Shown: positions 1 to 7,788 of the stretch, one piece after another
Numbering within the stretch: position 1 is the first letter of the stretch
How the letters are laid out: each line of letters opens with the position of its first letter
Assembly (NCBI GenBank): GCA_018985225.1
Contig: JADGIF010000152.1
Span: 1 to 16,838, forward strand
Direction: 5' to 3'
Source: Amoeboradix gromovi
Lineage: Eukaryota > Sanchytriomycota > Sanchytriomycetes > Sanchytriales > Sanchytriaceae
DNA length: 16,838 nt
The notes under the pieces: model-generated
Databases searched by the model: none
What the model saw: only the letters and a program-made list of their open reading frames with translations
What the model was told of the DNA's origin: nothing
Program-made: the position numbers and the translations under genes

Positions 1-154
1 CGATACAAAAAGTTATTTATTTTCCTTTTATACTCGTCAACTCCGCAACTAGCTGAATGTCCACTCGCCTCTTAAATCCATAAAATTAACAAAGCTGAAA
101 TAATGTTCCAAGTTGTGACAGAAAGTTAGTCCAGTTTTTATATTTGATGTCCCA
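1..154 (+). repeat. Repeat copy A (direct repeat of 11521-11658)
   Basis: Positions 1-154 match 11521-11658 almost base for base. The main difference is a 16-base segment, about 106-121, that the second copy lacks. Both copies end in the same stretch, AGTTTTTATATTTGATGTCCCA. The window begins exactly where the match begins, so the repeat may extend further left. Read on the minus strand the repeat is open and codes for the end of the decayed gene above (NFMDLRGEWTFS then stop). The repeat is therefore probably coding-derived, not a simple non-coding element. Confidence 0.85.
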
Positions 155-1215
155 GTTGTAAACAACTCATCTACAGATTCTCCTTGAGGACTTTGACTTA
201 TAATTTTAGCTTTATCTGTCAGCAAGTATATTGACTTTTTGTAGTTCTCACAGAACTAATATGCACATTATCAATAGCCCAGGAAGAACTCTCATTATTA
301 TCAACTGTGGTCTTGCAGGATTCTCAGTAGACACCTTCTGTAAAACTAGACTAATACTTTATCGCCTAAAACAAGGCAAAACACTACTTTCCATCTCTTC
401 TCAGCAAACTTGGTCTGCCACCATATTTTAGCAGACTTTCAATTACTTAAAGCTGATCATTCTGTTACTAGCAATCTTAGAATCAATCAGCGTACTGACT
501 TGATAAACGTCACTGAAATCGTATGGTAAGATACGTTAATGTGAATTTCGATTAGATGGCAATACAGCGGCTGAAAAAATGAGTTTTCAAACTTCAGAGT
601 ATGTCTGGGGCTCCATGAGCTTCTAATGCTCCATGATCTTCTTTTTGCTCCACATAATGATTAAAAACAGCCTTGCATTCTCAGAAAAAGGAGCATGTTG
701 AATTATTATGGCTAAATCTGTTAAGTCGATAGCTAGCTTAATAAGTATAGTGGTCCAACTAATAAATAGGTATGGAAGAGTTGAAATGTTTGATAAGTGA
801 ACGCCAGAGTCTGTAGTTGTATTGTTAGCAGTACTACATATGTTTTGGTTTTGCTAATAAAACTAGAATTATAAGTAGATTTTTCGCAAAGATGTTCTAA
901 GCGATCTAGATCTATGCTCTGAGGCTCAGTTCAAGGATTGAAGAAGAAATTGAAACATTCTTTCCCGTAAGCACTTAAAACATTTCTTGCACATGAAGAA
1001 CTATAAACCAATGTATTTTGCAATGAATTTGCGCTATAAAATCCACTCATATGGGGACTATGCAAATCATTATTACTTGCGTGTTCCATGAAGGTATTTT
1101 TTGACAAGCTAGAAAAAGTCATGCTGGAGATGTTACGAATGTGGAGATTCGTAATCCAGTTATTTTCCAGCTTTATTGAAATTGGAAAACTGGTGTTAAC
1201 TGCTCCAATAAATAG
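49..1215 (-). pseudogene. Decayed protein-coding gene, family not recognised
   Basis: On the minus strand one frame stays open from about 1215 down to about 735, some 160 codons, with a single TGA at 931-933. Coding-like reading continues after frameshifts: about 770-600 (including IDLTDLAIIIQHAPFSENAR), then about 440-350 (starting near KIWWQTKFAEKRWK), then about 258-52 (including SPQGESVDELFTTGTSNIKT) to a TAG at 49-51. I infer one gene broken by a stop and several frameshifts. I cannot place the family. Its last 50 or so codons recur in two other relics in this window, at 7568-7770 and 11288-11658, so it belongs to a multicopy gene. The true 5' end is unclear: no convincing start lies upstream of 1215, and the first ATG in the frame is at 1120-1122. 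Alternative: separate short relics that happen to share a strand. Confidence 0.4.
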
Positions 1216-1595
1216 TTATTGAATATATTAAAAGTTCGAGTGCATCTTGAATATCAGGTGTTGTGCCCGTAATTTTATTTGTCAAAATGTATAACTTTTA
1301 AGTTCAAAGGGGTTCTTGCGGTATTTATAATTTTATCACACTCCCTTGCATACTAGGGTTGACTAAGAATGGCACACAGAATTCTTTTAGTAAAAACGCG
1401 AGGCTTTTTAATTTATTCGTTTTCTGTAAGGGTTAGTGCCACTTTTTCGATGTCTCCAAATTCGCTTATGAAGAACTAAGAAATGTCAGGACATCAGTGC
1501 AAACCATCTCACGCACTTCTATCTACCATCTCAAGTTTGAGACAATCGCAACAAGAAACTGTAACAATAAAATTAATGATTTACTTTGTTTAATA
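1216..1595. other. Intergenic stretch, nothing recognised
   Basis: It lies between the broken gene on the left and the 3' end of the ETF-QO gene. I see AT-rich sequence with no ORF of coding character, no RNA gene and no clear poly(A) signal for ETF-QO. Just to its left, at about 1126-1190, are two imperfect hairpins (CTGGA...TCCAG and CCAGTT...AACTGG) of unknown meaning, inside the relic. Confidence 0.5.
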
Positions 1596-3364
1596 TCAAG
1601 TCAAGTTATAAGCTGGTCCTCCACCTCCCTCTGGGACTGTCCAGTTAATATTCTGGCTGGGATCTTTGATATCACACCTACGTTAACAGCTGACTACGTT
1701 TTGCAGTGCACACAATTCTGTGCATTAATTTGAAATCGATACTTACTCATCTCACCATTACTCAACTGGACAGGCTTCTCAAGCTCAATGTATTCATAAA
1801 CACCTGCTGGACAAAAGTTTGCCTCAGGTCCTCCATATTTGGGCTTATTTATTGCCACTTGAACTTCTTCGTTCTTCAATCTTAAATGACTCGGTTGCAC
1901 ATGGTTGTGGTTAGTACCGCTCCTCTGCAGATTCTCCAATAATGGAAAAGAATAGACCCCATCTGGTTTTGGGTAATTTATTGATTTGTTAGGCCATTGC
2001 AAGGTAGCATGGTCTGGCTTGCCATGACTAAACGTCCACGGTGTCTCCTTTAAAAGATGTCTTAACACAAATAAATCAAGTCCATTGTAGAGCAACCCTG
2101 CGTATAATCCTAAATGAAACGCCGGTCTACTATTACGCACGCTGAATAGTTCTTTGCCTACCCAAGAGTCGTGTTTAGCTGCTTGTTCATAGTCTTTGAT
2201 GTCTAGCACTTTGAATGGCGTAATTTGAGATTCCGTCTCAATTCTGATGTTGCTAGACTTTGGAAGCTGCTTAACTACTGCTTCTGCTGCAAGCATGCCT
2301 GATTTCATGGCTAGATGAGTGCCTTTGATCTTTGGTAGATTCAAAAATCCAGCACTGCATCCTATGAGAGCAGCACCATTAACTGTTAATTTTGGTAAAG
2401 ATTGATAGCCACCTTCATTGATAGCCCTAGCACCATAGCTAATACACTTGCCGCCTTTCAGAAACTGCTTAATAGAAGGATGTGTCTTATATCGTTGAAA
2501 TTCTTGATAAGGACTGAGGTTTGGGTTTGTGTAATCCAAACCTACAACCAATCCAATGCTGACAAGATTTCTTCCATTTTGATGAGCATCGGTGAAATGG
2601 TACATAAATGAGCCGCCATAAACAGAATTCTCTAATGGCCAACCAACACTGTGGAGAACTAGGCCATTTTGATGATTTGTTGGAGGAATCTCCCAGACTT
2701 CTTTTACTCCTATTCCGTAAGTTTGCTGTTCATTAATACGCAAATCAAAATGATTTATTAGTTGCTTAGAGCAGCTACCATGACACCCCTCAGCTAAAAG
2801 GGTTATTGGAGACAACAGCAACATACCAGGATCAAAGTTGCTAGTTTTTTGAAACCCTTTATCCAGTCCTACAGGACTTGTGGCTATTCCTAAAACCTTG
2901 TTATCTCTTATTATTAATTCAGAGGCACTGATTCCGCTATATATCTCAACACCCATTGATTCAGCTTGCTCTCCCAGCCATTTGACCACTTGAGACAAGG
3001 ATACAATATAGTTTCCAGTGTTATGCATGTCTTCTGGGTGTGGAAGAATAAATGATTGGTTTTTAGTTAAAAACAACATTTTATCATCACTCGCCTTGGT
3101 ATAAATAGGAGCGCTGTCCCTCCAATTCGGCAACAGCTCATCCAGAGATCTTGGTTCAATAACAGCTCCTGATAATGTATGCAAACCGACTGATGCCGCC
3201 TTCTCAACTACTATGACACGCATATCTTTGTTTAACTGTTTGGCTCTGATGGCTGCTGACAACCCAGCTGGACCAGCGCCTACAATCAATAGATCAGTAG
3301 TATCTACCGGTCTGTTTTGTAAAATACTTGATCTATGAAATGCTCTAATGAATTGAGAAATCAT
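1596..3364 (-). CDS. Electron-transfer flavoprotein:ubiquinone oxidoreductase, mitochondrial
   Basis: This inner-membrane FAD/[4Fe-4S] enzyme takes electrons from reduced ETF, which is fed by fatty-acid and amino-acid dehydrogenases, and passes them to ubiquinone. Starting at the ATG at 3364, the first 20 or so residues are basic and hydroxylated, consistent with a mitochondrial presequence. The FAD-binding GAGPAG follows at residues 29-34, then the family motifs AEGCHGS, INEGGYQSLPKL and KIKGTHLAMKSG. The C-terminus carries cluster cysteines C518, C551 and C554. The frame then meets a TAG at 1694-1696. The expected continuation, C557 and DIKDPSQNINWTVPEGGGG to a TGA at 1596-1598, lies in another frame after 20 bases that must be removed (see 1678-1697). 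The joined product is about 582 residues, normal for the family (human ETFDH about 617). It starts 76 bp downstream of the DUF1295 gene's stop on the same strand. Confidence 0.95.
1678..1697 (-). other. Putative 20-nt intron in the ETF-QO gene
   Basis: On the minus strand the segment begins GTAGTC and ends TTAACGTAG, with a branch-like TTAAC. Removing exactly these 20 bases joins AC to G to rebuild a Thr codon and restores CVHCKTCDIKDP, the conserved cluster motif. No other GT-AG choice keeps this motif intact. Retained, it gives a TAG after the third cluster cysteine and loses the fourth. Twenty nucleotides is far below usual fungal intron lengths. An insertion mutation or assembly error is possible: AACGTAG occurs at both ends of the segment, as a small duplication would leave. 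Confidence 0.55.
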
Positions 3365-3440
3365 GTCTCAGAATTCACATCTTGGAGAACTTAAAGTGCA
3401 CTAAAACTTAAAATATAAATATCTTTATTTGTTGAGCAGC

Positions 3441-4199
3441 TCAGCGCTTAAAGCCAGGAAAGAATGAATTAGTTTTTCTGCAATATTCTTGGAACTCTGG
3501 CCGATCTCCATATCTTTCCATTTGGGCTTTTCCAGTAATTCCAACTCCTGAACCAAATCTCAATAGTACGAAGACGAATGGAATGCTAATCAGTCCAACA
3601 TACTCCCAAGGTTGGGTCCATCCAGAAATACATAGGATATTGATTCCGATCCATAAAATCCATTCTCCCAAGTAATTTGGGAATCTGACTATTCTGAAGA
3701 GTCCAGTCATAATGGGGTCAGATGGGTGCTCTTTTTTGAATGAGTTCTTTTGATGGTCTGCTAGTATCTCTACAGAGAATCCAAATATGAATAAAATTAT
3801 TCCGATGAAATCCGATGGAGTGCCAAAGTCACTTTCTCCCTCTTTCATAACCAAGTAGACTGGTAGAGCTGTTACAAATGCCCAAACGACTTGTCCTATC
3901 CACATTCCGAGGAAAATCAGAGGTCTTGTTTTCACGTCGTCAAATCTCTTATCTCCAATTGTAAATGCACGAATACCTAAGTGGATTCCAAGCCTGATGG
4001 CCCAAATCAGCACGATAACCAGCAAAACTGTTTGTCTGGTAAGTTGATATCCCAAAACATACGCAACAATGACTGCTCCTACAAAACTCAATGAGCCTGC
4101 TAAGTCATAAAGTCTCTCAGTCTTTAGTGGTGCACTTACTATAAACCCAAATCCATTCAAAACTAACAAGTAGATGAGGACCGAAAGTAAAAGTTCCAT
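3441..4199 (-). CDS. DUF1295 / steroid 5-alpha-reductase-like membrane protein
   Basis: This is a 252-residue polytopic membrane protein with about six to seven hydrophobic segments. The diagnostic part is C-terminal: SDPIMTGLFRIVRFPNYLGE (about residues 160-179) is the family signature (G-L-[FW]-x-x-x-R-[HF]-P-N-Y-x-G-E), followed by a further helix pair and a basic tail with ERYGDRPEFQEYCRKT. Members lie in the endoplasmic reticulum or similar membranes and are related to sterol and steroid reductases and isoprenylcysteine methyltransferases. The substrate of this subgroup is not settled. The ATG at 4197-4199 gives a normal-length protein without introns. A minus-strand AATAAA (plus 3424-3429) lies about 12 bases after the stop, only 60 bases before the ETF-QO start codon, so the two genes are tightly packed. 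Confidence 0.88.
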   Translation of the reverse strand: MELLLSVLIYLLVLNGFGFIVSAPLKTERLYDLAGSLSFVGAVIVAYVLGYQLTRQTVLLVIVLIWAIRLGIHLGIRAFTIGDKRFDDVKTRPLIFLGMWIGQVVWAFVTALPVYLVMKEGESDFGTPSDFIGIILFIFGFSVEILADHQKNSFKKEHPSDPIMTGLFRIVRFPNYLGEWILWIGINILCISGWTQPWEYVGLISIPFVFVLLRFGSGVGITGKAQMERYGDRPEFQEYCRKTNSFFPGFKR

Positions 4200-4919
4200 G
4201 GGGAAGTTAGAGTCGATTTAGATTCAACATCATCGATGTTTCTGAAAAGCAATCATAGACCTTGTCTTCCAACGCAGGTACGTTGCACATTTAATCAATA
4301 GTTACAGAAGTAAACCAGTGTTTTTTCAGTTTTCCAAGTAGAATTGAAACTTAAAATTCCAAAGAGCCGATTGCAAACGTTACGGTACAAATCCATGTGT
4401 CTGCAAAAACATGGCAGGTTGCAAAGATGTATTGCACTACCTATGAAAAGTTTGAGTCAAAAACGGTACATCACAAATATACGGGACCTGATCTGACAAA
4501 ATGTCCCAACTCCAAATTTAATAAATTTCCATTTATTATGAAATCAAGCAACTTAAATTGTAGACTATCTACTATTTGAGGTAGAATTTCATTATACCAA
4601 CACCTCTTGAAGTTATACCGTTTCTCCATCCAATAAATCACAAGTTTGTTCTGACATAATGTCCCAAACTTGGTTTAGCCAATCAAAAACTGTAAATTAT
4701 TGTAAATACAGTCTCAGTTAGGAATAATATTCAGCTTTATTTACTATTATTATTTCCATTTTTCAATTAAGATTCTGAATGAGTAAGAATAATAATGTAT
4801 TATTAAAATGTATTCAATTCTAAGCAGCCAATTATAAAAGCTAGATTATATAGATTACTTGACAGTAAGATATAACTCTACGCACTCTTAAAAAAGTTGT
4901 ATAACTACTCTACAAAAAA
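4200..4919. other. Intergenic, AT-rich, with a short imperfect direct repeat
   Basis: This stretch holds the upstream region of the DUF1295 gene and then AT-rich sequence without a convincing gene. A 60-codon frame at 4397-4579 starts at GTG and shows no family features. Two similar blocks, 4492-4511 (TCTGACAAAATGTCCCAACT) and 4650-4670 (TCTGACATAATGTCCCAA...), lie 158 bp apart in the same orientation. Their TGTCCCA core recurs in the repeats near 150, 11171-11287 and 11658. Confidence 0.5.
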
Positions 4920-5997
4920 GACGCTTCTTTTTTCTGATTCACGATGGAGACTTTATCTTCAGTCTTTACATGTATCAAACCAAAACGAAATATTGGATAA
5001 AGACCTTTCATGGAATTTACAAAGAATTATGAGTAGCAGATTTTAACCGAAAACAAATGGTGAGTTAATCAAGCTGAGTACATACACTGCTAGAACAGCT
5101 TACAAAAGCCATACAGATGACATAAAATATAATAGGATCCTTGGGATTATTCATGGTACTGCAGAAATTCTTACAGTAAGTGAACCTTTATCACAGGACA
5201 CTTGGGATCTAACAGTGGCTCGAAATTACTATCGACAATCTACGAAAAGTCGGCATTTTTGACTCTTTTGATAGACAAGCAATATTTTTAAAACCTGATG
5301 GAATTAAAATCAAAACTGCTTATGATTTAAACTATTTCAAATTCGAGTATAACAATCTATATGGATTTGATGATGGATTTGGCTTGGCTTAGAGAAGAGT
5401 TAAGAAACTTAAAAGGATTTTGTTTCAACGATACAATTACTTTTGAATCTCTTCTGATCAGAGACAAAAATGGATATCATTTCGGGCTTTTACATCAAAA
5501 AATGATCTGAGGAATACAAGACCTAGCAAATGTGGGTTTATCGACAATGCTACTGCATTGGCTAGCGATTACAATTCTTATTTCTCGTTGGCAATCATGA
5601 CGTCAATGGAATCAAAATGGGCCATCCATGCACCTATTTTGGTCTATCTCATGGTAAATTTGTAAAATGTTTCTATTCTCTAGGAGACTTAAGGAAATAA
5701 CAAGAGTGTTACAATAAACAAATGTATGAAATCATTCTTACATGAAATATGGACGTCGAGGAGACAGCTCAAGTATTGGGGCTTAAGCAAAGTTGGATAG
5801 ACATTGAAATACTTGAGTATTTAGGAATCGAACAGATGGTTCTAGAATCTCTCAGCAACGAGCTTGATATCTATGATGTATTTGAAGAGTCTAGAGAATT
5901 TGCTGAAAATTTTATTGCGATGTATAAAAATGACACAAGAATGACCATTCAAGATGCTTTTGCCGCGTTTCGAACTATGTTGACGATGATGTTATGA
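4920..5997 (+). pseudogene. Frameshifted relic of an unrecognised gene
   Basis: One frame is open from about 4920 to 5262 except for a TAA at 5044-5046; it includes GELIKLSTYTARTAYK and GIIHGTAEILTVSEPL. Coding-like sequence continues in the next frame at about 5219-5392 (IFLKPDGIKIKTAYDL), then in a third at about 5385-5510 (LREELRNLKGFCFND), then at about 5490-5665 (KCGFIDNATALASDYNSYF). A clean 82-codon frame at 5749-5997, in the same phase as the first, may be its last part or a separate small acidic ORF. The order and strand fit one gene with at least one stop and three frameshifts. I recognise no domain. A gene with several tiny introns is a less likely reading, because suitable GT-AG pairs are not evident. 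Confidence 0.4.
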
Positions 5998-6958
5998 GAA
6001 AATCAGAGAACTGGATATTCTAAGATACATTTTTCCTCGTGGAGAGGGAATAATTTTACTATTACGCATTTCCTCGTAGGCATCGAAATGATATCTATAT
6101 AAGCCCTCAAACACTGTCATTCTAGAGCTTTCTTCCTTGAATAGTTTGGAATGTTTAGGAAGCTTTGAAGGATCACCTCTCAACTCCGTTACAAGGTATG
6201 GGTCTCCATCTTGAAATATAACAAATCGTGATATAGAAAAGGTCAGGCAGTTTTCTTCTCTTGTTATTATCACCCTCTTGAAATTTGGGAATGTATTTGT
6301 AGATAGTCCTTTCTGTTGTAAAAGAAAGACGTTCTTGTAGATCAGGCTTTGAATCTGCAGGCATTATTTGCTCATTTGTAGTCTGTATGTCACCATGATA
6401 CCCAATACATTGGTGAACATATTTTTGTTCGACACCTGTGACTATTTTTGATATTATAGATTTATCTTTTAGTAGTTTGAACTCTTCTGTATCGTAAATA
6501 CACGTTGCCATGTGTGTTTAGGCTAATTTTTCCCAGCGTTTGTCATCAATTAGGAAGTCTGTGAAGAATTGGGGAAAATATGTGCAATGAGTTCTCTCAG
6601 CAGTACATGTAGTAGACTTGTTCATTTTTGCTTTGCTTTGTTTCCTTATTTCACTTGGTGTATATTCTTTTATATACGAATTTACTGAAACAGCTACATC
6701 GGGAGCCCTTGATGAAGGGGTTTTAATACTTGAGACTTTTAATGAAAAATGAAACTAATCAAAAACGATAGTACATTTATTGTTGAACTCATCTTTCTCT
6801 TGTTGGTAAACCAACCTCTCAAGTGGGCCATGCCCCATTGCAGCTCGTTTTTCTGGTTCTTTAGTATTGCTTTTTAAGGACTTGGATTTAATTACCCTTT
6901 CATCATCAGTTGCCAATCGTCTTCGTATTATTAAGGTGCTCACAGATGATGCTTGATG
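5992..6958 (-). pseudogene. Relic of an unrecognised gene with two stops and a frameshift
   Basis: On the minus strand one frame runs from about 6958 to 6173 interrupted only by a TAG (6755-6757) and a TAA (6518-6520). That is roughly 260 codons with two stops, much more open than expected by chance in AT-rich DNA. It contains RRRLATDDERVIKSKSLK, SSRAPDVAVSVNSYIKEYTP and KPDLQERLSFTTERTIYKY. At about 6270 the reading passes to a second frame open down to 5992 (VIFQDGDPYLVTELRGDPSK). I do not recognise the family. The real start is not visible. TAG and TAA end intact genes elsewhere in this window, so stop-codon reassignment is not a good explanation. It ends tail to tail with the plus-strand relic, overlapping it by a few bases. 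Confidence 0.42.
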
Positions 6959-7184
6959 CTATACTTCATATAGGACATTATATGCAAACTAGAGTAACTT
7001 GAAATTATCATAATTTACAAAATTGATATCTTCTGAAATGTTAAAGTGAGACATATCTAAGAAATACTTGTTTCGAACTGGTACCTTTATTATACGCGTT
7101 TCCAAATGACTTTAAATATATTTTTATAGTTCATATGAAATAATTAGACTAAATAATTTACTAATCCATATCTTCATTATCTCT

Positions 7185-7555
7185 CAATTTGATGTTATTT
7201 TGCCCGGTCAATGGAGAGATAATGGTCAATTAGTAAGAGATACAAGTACATACACAGTCATACCATCTCATTATACGATTCAAGCAATTTACAATGTGTA
7301 TCTTTTAGACAATCAAGTGAGCGTAAGCTACTCGAGCTTTAAACGGCTCTTTGAACTACAACCCATTAAAACTTTAACACCCAAGTCTGATTTCGGTGAT
7401 GAATTACACAACTCAAATAATGTGCAGATGAAATGACATTGACAGAATTAAATCAAGTACTTTCAGCTCATTTGAGAGAAGCAAGATACACTACAGAAGA
7501 GTATCATGTAGATTCAAGACAAGAGGAAGTTACACACTTTTTATTTGACTATGCT
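7185..7555 (+). pseudogene. Remnant of a transposase-like gene (DUF7869-associated type)
   Basis: Two overlapping frames, 7200-7436 and 7433 to about 7555, join at an ATGA overlap. The first reads LPGQWRDNG, then VSYSSFKRLF and TPKSDFGDELH. The second reads YHVDSRQEEVTHFLFDYAQS. This order (LPGR-like start, VSYSTF, TPRSD-C-x-x-C, then a [HY]-x-F-D-[YF]-[AS] block) is what I recall from a widespread transposase-like family of animals and fungi. The cysteine expected after TPKSDF is glycine and the following one is missing, so the zinc site is lost. There is no ATG at the first frame's start (it begins TTG), the frame is broken, and the catalytic region is absent. The assignment rests on recalled motifs and is moderate. 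Confidence 0.45.
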
Positions 7556-7567
7556 CAGAGTCTATGG

Positions 7568-7770
7568 TATAAAATTTCTTCTTTCATTAGCGTCATTCCT
7601 CTCTTTAAAATAAACAAGATGGCCCACCTTCTCTTTCAAATAGTGAAGGTCTTTGAGTGTCTAGCAAAAGGTGCAACCAGTCAGATTAATTTAATTTATT
7701 ATCGGTTAATATACTTCAAATAATGCTTCAAACTGTTTCAGAAAGTTGTCTAGTTTTTATATCTGATGTC
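7568..7770 (-). repeat. Repeat copy B, diverged; relic of the multicopy gene
   Basis: Positions 7568-7656 align with 11351-11440, and 7743-7770 with 11628-11655 and 127-151. The similarity is clear but diverged. On the minus strand both the B and C segments read into related peptides: here QRPSLFEREGG, then ILKRGMTLMKEE after a one-base shift; in copy C, QRPHIFERDAG and ILKRGIQLMKE. Several of the single-base differences are synonymous (AAA/AAG, TTG/TTA, CGA/AGA), which supports a coding origin. The block ends 19 bases before the ATG of the RT-like gene, so its TTTTTATAT stretch now lies where a promoter would be. Confidence 0.6.
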
Positions 7771-7788
7771 TATTTCAAGGAGTAAAAC

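Noticed and set aside
231-431. A 66-codon plus-strand frame, and similar short frames at 1497-1733, 2402-2611, 4397-4579, 9270-9530 and 13255-13539
   Set aside because: They are antisense to better-supported genes or relics, or begin at non-ATG codons, and show no family features.
600-655. Three imperfect tandem units beginning GCTCCA (about 18-19 bp) as a microsatellite or CRISPR-like array
   Set aside because: There are only three degenerate units without regular spacers, and they lie in the decayed minus-strand gene. No CRISPR array is present in the window.
5992-6958. Stop-codon reassignment (reading through TAG/TAA) to rescue the minus-strand relic
   Set aside because: TAA and TGA end intact genes here, TAG would break ETF-QO if read through, and the relic also needs a frameshift, so decay is simpler.
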